Shown piece after piece: positions 1-9,347 of a stretch of DNA of 64,000 nt (the stretch's first letter is position 1; every line of letters begins with the position of its first letter). Where the stretch lies: assembly GCA_020622085.1 (NCBI GenBank), contig JAHRYM010000001.1, positions 124,001 through 188,000 of the forward strand, written 5' to 3'. This stretch comes from Paracoccaceae bacterium. GTDB lineage: Bacteria > Pseudomonadota > Alphaproteobacteria > Rhodobacterales > Rhodobacteraceae. Below the pieces are notes generated by a model. It saw nothing but the letters and a program-made list of their open reading frames with translations, was not told the DNA's origin and did no database searches. The translations under genes were made by a program, and so were the position numbers.

Positions 1-498
1 GCGGGTGTAGAGAACCCCGCTCAGCACCAGCAGCGCGCTGTCCAGGGCCACGGGGACAATCGCCCAGGAAAAGTCGGGCGTGCCGGATTGTGCCGCCAGC
101 ACGACGCTCAGGGCCACGGCGCCGCCGGGCGGGTGCATCGCGCGCAGGACCATCATCGCCAGCGCCGATCCCGCCACGGCCAGCGGCAGGGCCAGCCAGA
201 CGTAGGGAACCAGATCGACGACAAGGATCGCCACCACCGCCGAGGCGAAGTTGCCCATCACCACCGACCAGGGCTGCGCCAGCGGGCTGTTCGGGACGGC
301 AAAGATCAGGAAGGCGCTGGCGCCCAGTGGCGCCACCAGAAGGCCGCTCAGCGGCGCATTGCCCCTGAGCCCGGCGGCGAGCGCGGCCGTGATCATCAGG
401 CCGATGCCGACCCCGATCGCCGCGCGCAGGATTTCCCGCAGGGACGGGCGCGCAACGGCCGGGCCGAGGGCACGAAGGACGCGGGCGGTTCTGGTCAT
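1..498 (-). CDS. HPP family membrane protein, 3' end cut by the window edge
   Basis: The first 166 codons are present; the C-terminus lies beyond position 1. After a basic N-terminus come alternating hydrophobic segments (roughly residues 28-45, 50-68, 83-98, 100-115) and the family-defining MHPPGGA motif near residue 120, so this is a polytopic inner-membrane protein of the HPP family (PF04982). Some members of that family have been linked to nitrite transport in plants and cyanobacteria; the function here is not known. The ATG at 498 overlaps the holA stop by four bases (ATGA), which suggests translational coupling at the end of the leuS-lptE-holA operon. The assignment to family is solid; a nitrite role would be guesswork despite the denitrification genes further along. 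Confidence 0.8.
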   Translation of the reverse strand, partial: MTRTARVLRALGPAVARPSLREILRAAIGVGIGLMITAALAAGLRGNAPLSGLLVAPLGASAFLIFAVPNSPLAQPWSVVMGNFASAVVAILVVDLVPYVWLALPLAVAGSALAMMVLRAMHPPGGAVALSVVLAAQSGTPDFSWAIVPVALDSALLVLSGVLYTR

Positions 499-1517
499 CG
501 CCGCGCCAGCATCGCCAGCCGGATCAAGGCCCGCTCCATCACCGCCATTGTGGGCGCGCGCGAAGAGGAACGCAGCGTCAGGTCGGTATCCGTCAGGATG
601 GTCAGCGCCTGTTCAAGCCGGTGCATCCCCCAGCTTTCCGCCTGCCGCACCATCCGGTCGCGGTTCTTGAAGTTCACTGGCGGGCGCAGGCTGCCGATGC
701 CCGATGCCGGCCCGCCCGGATGGGATGCGGCGGCATGCAGGCTGCGGAAATGTCGCGTCGTGCCGATACAGATGGTCACGGGATTGATCCCCTGCCCCTC
801 GATGCGGCGCAGAAAGGGGCCAAGTTCCTGCATCCGCGCCTCGGCGACGATATGTACCACATCGTCCACGTCGGCCTCGATGGTGACAGGTGCGCAGGCA
901 TCGACATCCTCGGGGGCAAGCGGGGCCGGATCGCCGTGCTTGTAAAGCGCGATCTTTTCCAGCGTCTGGCGGAAATCGCCGGGATCGAGTTCCCGCGCCA
1001 GCGCCATGAGGTCGGTCATCGCCTCGCGGCCGATGTCGCGCAGACCGGCCGTTCGAAGCGCCGCCTCGACTTCATCGTGGCCGGGGGGGTCATCATAGAT
1101 GCCGGCGGCATAGGCGTTGGGGTGATCTTCGAACAGCTTCCTGAGCGCCGATTTGGCGGTCAGCGACCCCGCTGTGACGATGATCGCCGCATCGCCCGGC
1201 TTCCATTCCTCAAGCGCGGCGCGGACGGCGGGCGCGGAGGTGTCGGTCGCGTCTTCCAGAAACACCACCCGTGCACCCGGAAAGAACCCTTGCGCCTTGA
1301 TCGCGTCCGTCAGCGCGGCCGGATCCTTGCGCAGGTCCGATGCCGGCATCCGCGCCAGCCGCATCTCGGCTTCGCCGGCAGGGCCGACCAGCGCGGCGAT
1401 CACCTCTTGCCGCCGCAGCGCCACCCGCATGGCATCACTGCCATAGATCAGAAGTCCGGTCCGGTCCGCTTCGGGCTTGGCGAAATAGCGGACGGCGGCT
1501 GCCCCCGCAAGCTTCAT
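495..1517 (-). CDS. holA: DNA polymerase III subunit delta
   Basis: This encodes a 340-residue delta subunit of the clamp loader, which opens the beta sliding clamp during replication. The N-terminus ([15 protein letters not shown]), the LLIYGSDAMRV segment that corresponds to the degenerate nucleotide-binding fold, and the C-terminal helical collar region are typical of alphaproteobacterial HolA. The length matches the family (about 340). I chose the internal ATG at 1517 because it overlaps the lptE stop as ATGA and gives the usual MKL start; an ATG four codons upstream is the alternative. It lies in a tight operon leuS-lptE-holA, the same order seen in many Rhodobacteraceae. Confidence 0.92.
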   Translation of the reverse strand: MKLAGAAAVRYFAKPEADRTGLLIYGSDAMRVALRRQEVIAALVGPAGEAEMRLARMPASDLRKDPAALTDAIKAQGFFPGARVVFLEDATDTSAPAVRAALEEWKPGDAAIIVTAGSLTAKSALRKLFEDHPNAYAAGIYDDPPGHDEVEAALRTAGLRDIGREAMTDLMALARELDPGDFRQTLEKIALYKHGDPAPLAPEDVDACAPVTIEADVDDVVHIVAEARMQELGPFLRRIEGQGINPVTICIGTTRHFRSLHAAASHPGGPASGIGSLRPPVNFKNRDRMVRQAESWGMHRLEQALTILTDTDLTLRSSSRAPTMAVMERALIRLAMLARR

Positions 1518-2014
1518 GTGCCACCCCACTCCCCCGAACTGGCGATCAGCCGGGTCACGATCTGGTCCGCCAGAAGCCGCATCAGCCGCAACCCGGCGTC
1601 GGTTTCCGAGGCATTGGTGGCCACCGGCGTGCCCGACGCGGAATAGGAGGTAAAGGTGGTCACGTCGCCTTCGGTCAGAACCCGGTCCGACTGCAGGTCA
1701 CGCAGGGTATAATGCACCCGGCCATTCAGGTTGTAGCGCGTGATCGCGTTCGTCGGCGTGATCGTGCGGTTTTCCGACTGCACGTCGATGCGGTAGCTCA
1801 GCCCATAGGCCGGGCTATCCGCGCGACCCAGCCGTTCTTCCAGACGCTCGACCAGATCGAAGGCCCGCCGATCGGCAGGGGCGTCGATTTCAACCCGGTC
1901 CAGCAATCCGGCGGCGGGGCTGCCCGGCCCGTAGGCGGGCGTGAAGCCACAGGCCGACAGGGCCAAGGCCCCCAGCAGCCCGCCAAGAACCTTGCGGCGG
2001 TCAGACAACCACAT
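1514..2014 (-). CDS. lptE: LPS assembly lipoprotein LptE
   Basis: A 166-residue outer-membrane lipoprotein that plugs the LptD barrel and helps deliver lipopolysaccharide to the cell surface. It starts with a short basic stretch, a hydrophobic h-region and a lipobox (ALSAC, cysteine near residue 22), followed by GFTPAYG, a phrase typical of alphaproteobacterial LptE. I take the ATG at 2014 (MWLSDRRK), giving a normal lipoprotein signal; an ATG eight codons upstream would add a short extension inside leuS. The gene overlaps the end of leuS by about 14 bases and the start of holA by four, so the three are almost certainly co-transcribed. Confidence 0.85.
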   Translation of the reverse strand: MWLSDRRKVLGGLLGALALSACGFTPAYGPGSPAAGLLDRVEIDAPADRRAFDLVERLEERLGRADSPAYGLSYRIDVQSENRTITPTNAITRYNLNGRVHYTLRDLQSDRVLTEGDVTTFTSYSASGTPVATNASETDAGLRLMRLLADQIVTRLIASSGEWGGT

Positions 2015-4547
2015 TGATGATGCGCCCCGGAACGACAATCAGCTTCCTGACCGGCTGACCGGCAAGGAACTTGACGACATCTTCGTTCGCCAGCGCGATC
2101 TTTTCAATCTCGGACACCGCCATGTCCTTCGGAACGCTGATTTCCGCCCGGCGCTTGCCGTTGATCTGGATGGGCAGCGTCACGTTCGTATCGACCAGCA
2201 TCGCCGGATCGGCCTTGGGCCAGGGCGCCTGCGTGACAAGGCCCGCCCCGCCCAGATGCGCCCAGATGTCTTCGGCCAGATGCGGCGTCATCGGCGACAT
2301 GAGCTGCGCCAGAACCAGCGCCGCCTGTTTCTGCACCGGCTGGCTGGCATCGGATTTCTGGATCGCGTTCGCCAGTTCGTAAAGCTTTGCAATGGCGCGG
2401 TTGAAGGCAAAGCCGTCGATGGTCTGCGTCACGTCATGGATCGCGCGGTGCATCGCCCGCAGCAGGTCGTCATCCCCCGAACCGGCCCGGTCGGCGGGCA
2501 GGGTGGCGATGCGGTCGGCCAGGTTCCAGACCCGCGTCAGGTGCTTGCAGGCCGCTTCCGCACCCGCCGCCGTCCATTCCACGTCACGTTCGGGCGGGCT
2601 GTCCGACAGGATGAACCAGCGCGCGGTATCGGCGCCGAAGGCCCCGATGATGTTCACCGGGTCGACGACGTTCTTCTTCGACTTCGACATCTTGGCCGAG
2701 GGGATGATGTCAACCGCCGTGCCGTCGGCCAGTTTGCCGTCGGTCACATCCTCGGGCAGGTGGTAGACCGGGCGGCCCGCCGCGTCGCGGGTCAGGTAGA
2801 TTTCATGCGTGACCATGCCCTGCGTGAACAGGGCATTGAACGGCTCGATCGCCTTTTGCGGCAGGTGGCCGGTCCTGGCCATCGCGCGGGCGAAGAAGCG
2901 TGAATAAAGCAGGTGCAGGATCGCGTGTTCGATGCCGCCTATATACTGATCGACGTTCATCCAGTAATCGGCATCCTCGGCCACGGTCGGGGTATCGGCG
3001 CGGGGCGCGGTGAAGCGCGCGTAATACCAGGAACTGTCCACGAAAGTGTCCATAGTGTCGGTTTCCCGCCGCGCCGCCTGGCCGCATTTCGGGCAGGGCA
3101 CGTTTCGCCAGGTGGAATGACGGTCCAGCGGGTTGCCCGGCTGGTCGAAGGACACGTCATCGGGCAGGCGGACGGGCAGGTTTTCCTTGCGCTCGGGCAC
3201 CACGCCGCAGGTGGCGCAATGGACGACCGGGATCGGGCAACCCCAGTAACGCTGGCGGGAAATCCCCCAGTCGCGCAGGCGGTAATTGGTGACGCCCTTG
3301 CCGATCCCGCGCGATTCGCATTCCGCAATGGCGGCCGTGACAGCCTCATCGCCGGTCTGGGTGACATTGCCAGTCAGGCCGCGGACGTAAGTCACGCGTT
3401 CGGATTTCATCGGCACGAAGGCCTCGGCCAACGGCGCGTCCTCGGTCCCCTCGGGGATGAAGACCGGCGGGATCGCGAGATGGTATTTCGATGCAAATTC
3501 AAAGTCGCGCTGGTCATGCGCCGGGCAGCCGAAGATCGCGCCGGTGCCATAATCCATCAGGATGAAGTTGGCGACATAGACCGGCAGTTCCCACGCCGGA
3601 TCAAAGGGATGGCGGACGCGGATGCCGGTGTCCATGCCGCGCTTTTCGGCCTTTTCCAGCGCCTCTTCGCTGGTGCCGGTGCGGCGGCATTCGGCCACGA
3701 ATTCGGCAAGCTTCGGGTTCGATTTCTCCAGCTCTTTCGCCAACGGGTGATCGGGGCTGATCGCGGCAAAGCTTGCGCCCATCAGCGTGTCGGGGCGGGT
3801 GGTATAGACCTCGAGCCGCTCAAACCCGTCCGGCGCGCCGACGGTCTGGAATGCAAATTGCAATCCGCGCGACTGGCCGATCCAGTTCGCCTGCATCAGC
3901 CGGACCTTTTCCGGCCAGTCCTTCAGCCCGTCAAGCGCCGACAGCAATTCCCCGGCGTAGTCCGAGATGCGGAAGAACCACTGCGTCAGTTCCCGCCGTT
4001 CGACCAGCGCGCCCGACCGCCAGCCCTTGCCGTCGATCACCTGTTCGTTGGCCAGAACCGTCATGTCGACCGGATCCCAGTTCACCACCGCGTTCTTGCG
4101 GTAGACCAGCCCCGCTTCCATCATGTCGATGAACATCGACTGCTGCTGGCCGTAATATTCCGGGTCGCAGGTGGCAAACTCGCGGCTCCAGTCGATGCTC
4201 AAACCCAGCGGCTTCATCTGGGCGCGCATGTCGGCGATGTTGCCGTAGGTCCAGTCCTTCGGATGGCCGCCGCGTTCCATCGCGGCGTTTTCGGCGGGCA
4301 TCCCGAAGGCGTCCCAGCCCATCGGATGCAACACACTGAACCCGCAAGACGATTTGTAGCGCGCCACCACATCGCCCATCGTGTAGTTGCGCACATGGCC
4401 CATGTGGATCCGCCCCGAAGGGTAGGGAAACATCTCAAGCACGTAATATTTCGGCTTGGCCGGGTCGCGGGTGGCGCGGAAGGCTCCGGCCTTGTCCCAG
4501 GCTTCTTGCCATTTCGGTTCGCTGTGGGCGGGATCGTAGCGCGACAT
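2001..4547 (-). CDS. leuS: Leucine-tRNA ligase
   Basis: A cytoplasmic class I aminoacyl-tRNA synthetase of 848 residues that charges tRNA-Leu. The HIGH signature appears as HMGH within [14 protein letters not shown] near residue 47, the KMSKS loop as AKMSKSKKN in the last third, and the CP1 editing domain lies between them. A zinc-like cysteine set (CATCGV and CPKCG) sits before the catalytic core is completed, as in bacterial LeuRS. I chose the second methionine (MSRYDP) as start, the usual N-terminus in relatives; an ATG three codons upstream is possible. Gene order leuS-lptE-holA on one strand supports co-transcription. Confidence 0.96.
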   Translation of the reverse strand: MSRYDPAHSEPKWQEAWDKAGAFRATRDPAKPKYYVLEMFPYPSGRIHMGHVRNYTMGDVVARYKSSCGFSVLHPMGWDAFGMPAENAAMERGGHPKDWTYGNIADMRAQMKPLGLSIDWSREFATCDPEYYGQQQSMFIDMMEAGLVYRKNAVVNWDPVDMTVLANEQVIDGKGWRSGALVERRELTQWFFRISDYAGELLSALDGLKDWPEKVRLMQANWIGQSRGLQFAFQTVGAPDGFERLEVYTTRPDTLMGASFAAISPDHPLAKELEKSNPKLAEFVAECRRTGTSEEALEKAEKRGMDTGIRVRHPFDPAWELPVYVANFILMDYGTGAIFGCPAHDQRDFEFASKYHLAIPPVFIPEGTEDAPLAEAFVPMKSERVTYVRGLTGNVTQTGDEAVTAAIAECESRGIGKGVTNYRLRDWGISRQRYWGCPIPVVHCATCGVVPERKENLPVRLPDDVSFDQPGNPLDRHSTWRNVPCPKCGQAARRETDTMDTFVDSSWYYARFTAPRADTPTVAEDADYWMNVDQYIGGIEHAILHLLYSRFFARAMARTGHLPQKAIEPFNALFTQGMVTHEIYLTRDAAGRPVYHLPEDVTDGKLADGTAVDIIPSAKMSKSKKNVVDPVNIIGAFGADTARWFILSDSPPERDVEWTAAGAEAACKHLTRVWNLADRIATLPADRAGSGDDDLLRAMHRAIHDVTQTIDGFAFNRAIAKLYELANAIQKSDASQPVQKQAALVLAQLMSPMTPHLAEDIWAHLGGAGLVTQAPWPKADPAMLVDTNVTLPIQINGKRRAEISVPKDMAVSEIEKIALANEDVVKFLAGQPVRKLIVVPGRIINVVV

Positions 4548-4613
4548 GCGGGGCATCCGGTCTTGGAAAGGGTCCGGGCCGGGATATACCGCAGGGGCCT
4601 TGCGGGCAAGGCT

Positions 4614-5267
4614 TCAGCCGTAGGCGCGGGCGCCAAAGATCGCGCTGCCGACGCGGACATGGGTGGCGCCGGCGGCGATGGCGGCTTCGAAATCGCCGCT
4701 CATCCCCATCGACAGGCCGGAAAGACCGTTGCGGGCGGTCATTTCGGCCAGCGCCCGGAAATGCGGCGTGCTGTCTTCGCCTTCGGGCGGGATGCACATC
4801 AATCCAGCAATGGGCAGGTCCAGATCGCGGCAGCGGGCGATGAAGGCATCGGCGTCGCCGGGCAGGATGCCGGCCTTCTGCGGTTCGGCCCCGGTATTGA
4901 CCTGCACGAACATTTCTGGCGCGCGGCCCCGGTCCTGCGCCAGCCGCGCCAGCTTTTCGGCCAGCGACGGGCGATCAACGGTATGGATGGCGTCGAACAG
5001 GTCCATCGCCAGCTTGGCCTTGTTGGTCTGCAAGGGCCCGATCATGTGGACCGACAGCGGCCCGAAGCGTTCGCGGAACGCGGGCCATTTGCCCTGCGCT
5101 TCCTGCACGTAGTTTTCGCCAAAGACCCTGTGGCCCGCCTTCAGCACCGCCATGACCCGATCCAGCGGCTGCAGCTTGGATACGGCGATCAGCGTCACGG
5201 AACCGGCGGCGCGGTTGGCCGCAGATTCGGCGGTGCGGATGCGGGCAAGGATGTCGTCAAGCGGCAT
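4614..5267 (-). CDS. yggS: YggS/PROSC family pyridoxal-phosphate homeostasis protein
   Basis: About 217 residues, single alanine-racemase-like TIM barrel, the usual size of YggS (PLPBP). These proteins bind PLP and buffer its pool; no catalytic reaction is established. The PLP-binding lysine is in IAVSKLQP (about K31). Downstream IGPLQTNKAKL, HTVDRP and LSMGMSGDFEAAI are family signatures. I placed the start at MPLDDI (5267); an ATG six codons upstream is also possible, and still longer readings run into the porin terminator region and are unlikely. It lies 66 bases upstream of leuS on the same strand. Confidence 0.9.
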   Translation of the reverse strand: MPLDDILARIRTAESAANRAAGSVTLIAVSKLQPLDRVMAVLKAGHRVFGENYVQEAQGKWPAFRERFGPLSVHMIGPLQTNKAKLAMDLFDAIHTVDRPSLAEKLARLAQDRGRAPEMFVQVNTGAEPQKAGILPGDADAFIARCRDLDLPIAGLMCIPPEGEDSTPHFRALAEMTARNGLSGLSMGMSGDFEAAIAAGATHVRVGSAIFGARAYG

Positions 5268-5311
5268 GGGCGAATGTCCTGTCATCTGGCCGAAGCTGCC
5301 CGATCGGGCAC

Positions 5312-5344
5312 CAAAAGAAAAGAGCGGGCCAAGGCCCGCTCTTT
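5312..5344 (-). terminator. Rho-independent terminator of the porin gene
   Basis: Read on the minus strand, a GAGCGGGCC/GGCCCGCTC stem (5322-5341, extendable by A-T pairs on both sides) is followed by TTTTCTTTT. It lies 24 bases past the porin stop codon, so it should end the strongly expressed porin message before yggS. Confidence 0.85.
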
Positions 5345-5367
5345 CCCGTAACCTTGATCCGGAAGGA

Positions 5368-6294
5368 TCAGAAGTTGAAGCGAACGCCGAGGTCGGCGTA
5401 GGTTTCTTCGGCGTAGTCACGCTGGATCGAGCCGGTCAGCTTGGCGCCGCCCAGATCGTAGTCAGCGCCGATGCCGAACGAAGTGTCGGTCAGGTTGCCA
5501 GTCGCGTCGTTGTTGGCGACATAGGCTTTGAGCGTGGTCGCACCCATGGTGTAGTTGCCATAGAGAACGGCGGTCGAACCCAGAGCGGCGGTGCCTTCGT
5601 CGATGTAGTTCAGGCCGACGGTCAGTTCCGGCATGACCTTGTAGGCGCCGCCGATGAACCAGATGTCGTTGTTGGCGATGCCAGCACCGTCCTGCACCGC
5701 AGCGGCCGACACGGTGAAGAGGTCGGTCGAGTAGGCCAGGGCGAGGCCCATTTCTTCCTGAACGCCGGTCGACGTATACTGGTCCGGGGTCACGAACGAC
5801 GCCTGGGCCGAGAAGCCGTTGATCGAGTAGGACGCATAGACGCCCATGCGGTCAGCGCCGCCGAAGTCGTCATAGCCGAAGTAGCTGGAACGCGAGTCGC
5901 CGTTCGAGGTGTCGCGCAGACCCATTTCCGAGTCGTAAACCAGCGCGGCCGAGTCGAAGGCGGTGTTGGTGTTGCCGACTTCAACGCGCAGGCCTTCGTA
6001 TTCGGTGAACAGCAGCGCGTTGCCGATCAGGGTGCCGTAGTTGTAGCCGTTCAGGTTGCTGCTGTCCTGAATGCGGATCCGGCCACCGAAGACCACGCCC
6101 GAATCGGTTTCGGTGGTGGCGTCGATGTTCAGGCGCAGGCGGGTGTGCACGGTGGTTTCGTTGATGCCAGCGGCTTTGCCCGAGTAGTGGACCAGACCGA
6201 AGCGGCCGTAACCACCGATCTTGACGCCGGTTTCAGCGGCAGCGACGGTCGCCATCGAAGCGAGCACGGTCGTCGCGATGAGAAGCTTTTTCAT
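5368..6294 (-). CDS. Gram-negative porin, Rhodobacter type
   Basis: A 308-residue outer-membrane beta-barrel protein giving passive entry to small solutes. A clear signal peptide (MKKLLIATTVLASMATVAAA, cleaved before ETGVKIGG) precedes the barrel. Alternating aromatic strands run to the C-terminal phenylalanine (GVRFNF), the signature read by the BAM machinery. The start at 6294 has an AGGGAA ribosome-binding sequence close upstream; an in-frame ATG 11 codons earlier would spoil the signal peptide. The gene stands alone with its own terminator, and 264 bases of non-coding DNA separate it from the divergent DUF3576 gene. This spacer should hold both promoters, but I see no convincing -35/-10 pair in it. 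Confidence 0.92.
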   Translation of the reverse strand: MKKLLIATTVLASMATVAAAETGVKIGGYGRFGLVHYSGKAAGINETTVHTRLRLNIDATTETDSGVVFGGRIRIQDSSNLNGYNYGTLIGNALLFTEYEGLRVEVGNTNTAFDSAALVYDSEMGLRDTSNGDSRSSYFGYDDFGGADRMGVYASYSINGFSAQASFVTPDQYTSTGVQEEMGLALAYSTDLFTVSAAAVQDGAGIANNDIWFIGGAYKVMPELTVGLNYIDEGTAALGSTAVLYGNYTMGATTLKAYVANNDATGNLTDTSFGIGADYDLGGAKLTGSIQRDYAEETYADLGVRFNF

Positions 6295-6558
6295 TTCGTT
6301 TTCCCTCGTTGTATCAAAGGTGCCCAACTCAGGGGAATCCGAATTGGGGATGGCCCTTTGTCAGGTGTCGGTGCCCGGTTTGCAATCGAAAGGGCGCCGC
6401 TTTCGGGAAGATCGGCCCCGATGGTGCAGTCTTGCCACAGTCGCTGTGGGCGGCGCGCCCCGGACGAGTCGCCACGGGATTTCGGTGCCGCGCGCGCAAA
6501 TGCGGGCACGGGGGAAAAACCTTGTCGCATCCGGCCCCTTCGGCTAGAGACAGGAAAA

Positions 6559-7074
6559 ATGAACTCGGGGGCAGGCGGCATGGCTATCCAACGCAAGATG
6601 CGGGTCGTGATTCTGGGTGGCCTTGTGGCCACGCTGGCCGCCTGTGGCGGGAATCGCGGCGCCAACCCGGATGGCACCAAGCGCGAAACGGTGATGACGC
6701 GCGAGGACCGGCAGTCGGGCCGCGGGCAGAAATCGTCGCTGTTCCAGCTTTTCAGTTCGCCCGACGCCAATACCACGGTGGGCGTGAACAAGTATCTGTG
6801 GAACGCCAGCCTCCAGGTGCTGGATTTCCTGCCGGTGCAGTCGGTCGATCCGTTCTCGGGGGTGATCGTCACCGGCTATGGCACGCCGCCGGGCGGGGGC
6901 CGCGCCTATCGCGCGACGGTCTATGTGCAGGATCCGGCGCTGGATGCGCGGTCGCTCAAGGTGGCGTTGCAGACCAGCGGCGGCGGCGCGGTGCCGGCCG
7001 AAACGGCGCGCGCGGTCGAAGACGCGATCCTGACCCGCGCCCGGCAGTTGCGGATCCAGGACGGCAAGCTCTGA
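6559..7074 (+). CDS. DUF3576 domain lipoprotein
   Basis: A 171-residue predicted lipoprotein: basic start (MAIQRKMRVVILGG), hydrophobic stretch and lipobox LAACGG, then a DUF3576 body (KYLWNASLQVLDFLPVQS, DPFSGVIVTGYG). The domain is widespread in alphaproteobacteria and has no assigned function; location at the cell envelope is inferred from the signal. Two starts are possible, 6559 (MNSGAGG) and 6580 (MAIQRKM); the latter gives a more compact signal, while the former has an AGGA close upstream. In many relatives this gene lies next to leuS and lptE; here it is separated from leuS by yggS and the porin. Confidence 0.8.
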   Translation: MNSGAGGMAIQRKMRVVILGGLVATLAACGGNRGANPDGTKRETVMTREDRQSGRGQKSSLFQLFSSPDANTTVGVNKYLWNASLQVLDFLPVQSVDPFSGVIVTGYGTPPGGGRAYRATVYVQDPALDARSLKVALQTSGGGAVPAETARAVEDAILTRARQLRIQDGKL

Positions 7075-7090
7075 CACCCGGGTTCCCGCG

Positions 7091-7123
7091 CGCCCGCACC
7101 GTGGCGCCGGCGCCTTGCGGGCG
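7091..7123. terminator. Hairpin between convergent genes
   Basis: A perfect 8-bp stem (CGCCCGCA, 7091-7098, with TGCGGGCG, 7116-7123) encloses a self-complementary GGCGCC-rich loop. It lies in the 58-base gap between the DUF3576 stop and the ribA stop. There is no U-run on either side, so it may be a weak bidirectional terminator or simply an RNA-stabilising stem. Confidence 0.4.
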
Positions 7124-7132
7124 GGCCTGTCC

Positions 7133-8209
7133 CTAAAGCAGATGCCCCGATTTCGCGGCCTTGGTGGCCAGATAGGCGCTGTTGTGGCGGCTTTGGCCGA
7201 CCTTCAGCGCCACGCGTTCGGCCACGGTGATGCCGCAGCTTTCCAGCATCCGCACCTTGGCGGGGTTGTTCGTCAGCAGCCGCACCTGCGAAAACCCCAG
7301 CCGCCGCAGCAGACGCGCGCCGATGCGGAAATCGCGTTCGTCATCCTCGAACCCCAGCCGGTGGTTGGCCTCGACGGTGTCGAAGCCCTGGTCCTGCAAG
7401 GAATAGGCCCGCATCTTGTTGGCCAGCCCGATTCCGCGGCCTTCCTGGTTGAGGTAAAGCAGGATGCCCGCGCCTTCGTCGTTCATCCGCGTCAGCGCGG
7501 CATGAAGCTGCGGGCCGCAGTCGCATTTCAGGCTGCCCAGCACATCGCCGGTGAAACAGGCCGAATGCAGCCGCGCCAGCACCGGCTTGTCGCGCGGCGG
7601 GCTGCCGATCTCGATGGCGTAATGTTCCTCGCCGCCGTCGTCGGGGCGAAAGACATGCAGCCGCCCGGCCTCGGCCAGCGCCATCGGCACGCGGGCACTG
7701 GCCACGGGCGCCAGCACGGCACCTGCCGCAAGAAGCGGGCGCAGTTCATCCAGCGCCAGCGCCGTCAGCCCGGCAGGGGCGTCGCCCGCAAGCAACACCA
7801 GCACGGCAGCGGGCAGAAGATGGGCGCTTTTGGCAAGATCGACGGCGGCCCGGTGCAGATCGGCCGGGCCGTCGCGGAGGCTGCGGAAGGGGCCCTTCAT
7901 CGGCATCGTCAGGTCATCGGCCGGATCGGCCACGGCATGGATCCAGCCAAGCGGCGCATCATCGGGCACCGCCAGCCGCGCCACGTCGCCGTCATAGGCG
8001 CGGGCCTTCAGCGTCTCGGCCCGGTGGCTTGTCACCACCAGCGTCAGCGTGCCGATGGCCCGAAGCCCCGCCAGCCGATCCGCCCCCAGCGTTTCCGCCG
8101 CACAGGCCAGCGCCGCGCCGGCGGGCGAGGACAGCACCACCGGAAGCCCCATGCGCAGGTCGGCACGGGCGCGGTTCAGCCGTTCGGCGGGGGTGGGGCC
8201 AAGGGTCAT
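7133..8209 (-). CDS. ribA: GTP cyclohydrolase II, with extra N-terminal domain
   Basis: Catalyses the first committed step of riboflavin synthesis, GTP to 2,5-diamino-6-ribosylamino-pyrimidinone phosphate. The C-terminal half carries the zinc-binding set ([14 protein letters not shown]), the GTP-handling [11 protein letters not shown] segment and [11 protein letters not shown]. At 358 residues it is much longer than E. coli RibA (about 200). The N-terminal ~150 residues look like a diverged DHBP-synthase-like half, as in other Rhodobacteraceae; I do not see the acidic DHBP-synthase catalytic motif, so I call only the cyclohydrolase activity. ATG 8209 has GAAGGA at good spacing. No FMN riboswitch is apparent upstream. 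Confidence 0.88.
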   Translation of the reverse strand: MTLGPTPAERLNRARADLRMGLPVVLSSPAGAALACAAETLGADRLAGLRAIGTLTLVVTSHRAETLKARAYDGDVARLAVPDDAPLGWIHAVADPADDLTMPMKGPFRSLRDGPADLHRAAVDLAKSAHLLPAAVLVLLAGDAPAGLTALALDELRPLLAAGAVLAPVASARVPMALAEAGRLHVFRPDDGGEEHYAIEIGSPPRDKPVLARLHSACFTGDVLGSLKCDCGPQLHAALTRMNDEGAGILLYLNQEGRGIGLANKMRAYSLQDQGFDTVEANHRLGFEDDERDFRIGARLLRRLGFSQVRLLTNNPAKVRMLESCGITVAERVALKVGQSRHNSAYLATKAAKSGHLL

Positions 8210-8364
8210 GCTGCGTCCTTCTTCCATCCCCGTCAGATAGAGGTTCCGGCATGGAATTGAAACATTTCCCCACGGGCCGACACGTCCGCGTGAGGGGATT
8301 GTCGCAAATCTTGCCGGCTTCGTGACGCGGGAACATCTGTCAGTCGACGAAACGGAGGACCATG

Positions 8365-9051
8365 ATGGCCAACCTGAAGAAGATCCTGCTGGTGGACGAT
8401 GACGACGACCTGCGCGAGGCGCTGGCCGAACAACTGGTCGCCACCGACGATTTCGACGTCTTCGAAGCCGGCACGGGCCACGAGGCCAGCGAGAAGGCCC
8501 GCGGCGCGATCTTCGACCTGGTGATCCTTGACGTGGGCCTGCCCGATACCGACGGGCGCGAGCTGTGCCGCAAGCTGAGGAAGAACGGGGTGAAATGCCC
8601 GATCCTGATGCTGACCGGGCAGGACAGCGATGCCGACACGATCCTGGGCCTTGATGCCGGGGCCAATGACTATGTGACCAAGCCCTTCAAGTTTCCGGTG
8701 CTTCTGGCGCGGATCCGGGCGCAACTGCGCACGCACGAACAATCGGAAGACGCCATCTTCCAGCTTGGGCCCTATACGTTCAAGCCGGCGATGAAGATGC
8801 TGATCGACGGCAAGGACAAGAAGATCCGGCTGACGGAAAAGGAAACCAATATCCTCAAGTTCCTTTACCGGGCATCGGAATGCGTGGTGCCGCGCGACGT
8901 GCTGCTGCACGAGGTCTGGGGCTACAATGCGGGGGTGACGACCCACACGCTCGAGACCCATATTTACCGTCTTCGCCAGAAAATCGAACCCGATCCGTCC
9001 AATGCCCGCCTTCTTGTGACCGAATCAGGCGGATACAAGCTGGTGGCATGA
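8365..9051 (+). CDS. cenR: OmpR-family response regulator, CenR-like
   Basis: A 228-residue two-component response regulator: receiver domain (residues 1-120; acidic cluster DDDDD at 11-15, phospho-acceptor Asp near 56 in LVILDVGLP, conserved Lys in YVTKPFKFP), then a winged-helix DNA-binding domain ([12 protein letters not shown]). It closely resembles alphaproteobacterial CenR, an essential regulator of cell-envelope and division genes in Caulobacter and Rhodobacter; the name is by resemblance. No histidine kinase is adjacent, also the usual situation for CenR. The second of two tandem ATGs is preferred because GGAGG lies six bases upstream. It has a strong terminator and is probably monocistronic. 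Confidence 0.82.
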   Translation: MANLKKILLVDDDDDLREALAEQLVATDDFDVFEAGTGHEASEKARGAIFDLVILDVGLPDTDGRELCRKLRKNGVKCPILMLTGQDSDADTILGLDAGANDYVTKPFKFPVLLARIRAQLRTHEQSEDAIFQLGPYTFKPAMKMLIDGKDKKIRLTEKETNILKFLYRASECVVPRDVLLHEVWGYNAGVTTHTLETHIYRLRQKIEPDPSNARLLVTESGGYKLVA

Positions 9052-9118
9052 GGATCCTCCCCCATTCTCCTCCCCTCGCCGCCCCGGGGTCATGAGGCGG
9101 CATCCTCCCTGTTGGACT

Positions 9119-9148
9119 GGCCCGGGTCTTGTGCCCGGGCCCTTTTTT
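9119..9148 (+). terminator. Rho-independent terminator of cenR
   Basis: GGCCCGGG (9119-9126) pairs with CCCGGGCC (9134-9141) across a 7-base loop and is followed by C and six T residues (9143-9148). It is 67 bases past the cenR stop. Confidence 0.9.
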
Positions 9149-9300
9149 CGGACCCCGATCCGCAACAGGTGAAAAACCCCTGTGTATCCGGGAACCCGCA
9201 GGCCGGGACGGCGTTTCTGTGTCAGGCGGTTATCCTGACATCGCCTGCAGCGGTTCCTCCCCCGGATCCGATGCGGACTGTTCTCGCCCTGTTTCTGACT

Positions 9301-9330
9301 GGCCCGGGCTGCGGTCCGGGTCTTTCTTTT
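9301..9330 (+). terminator. Second terminator-like hairpin downstream of cenR
   Basis: GGCCCGG (9301-9307) pairs with CCGGGTC (9316-9322, one G-U) across an 8-base loop and is followed by TTTCTTTT. It resembles the cenR terminator in sequence (both follow GACTGGCCCGGG or nearly so) but nothing coding lies between the two. It could end a small RNA or be a duplicated safeguard against read-through into the convergent gene. Confidence 0.6.
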
Positions 9331-9347
9331 CGACTATTTCATCCGGA

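Larger units (their letters stand above)
9052..9347. other. Gene-free stretch after cenR with two terminators and a CUCCUCCC motif
   Basis: No credible coding region lies here. The first 60 bases are pyrimidine-rich and contain CTCCTCCCC near 9066, then a GCCGCC/GGCGGC stem, then the cenR terminator. A second similar hairpin follows near 9301-9322. The spacing would suit a 3'UTR-derived or free-standing small RNA, but I see no clear promoter and make no RNA call. Confidence 0.4.

Noticed and set aside
2913-5351. An 812-codon plus-strand frame opposite leuS and yggS
   Set aside because: It is antisense to two well-conserved genes, rich in His, Arg and Gly with no domain; a by-product of codon bias.
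8210-8364. A possible FMN riboswitch before ribA
   Set aside because: The spacer between ribA and cenR is too short and lacks the conserved RFN element sequences.
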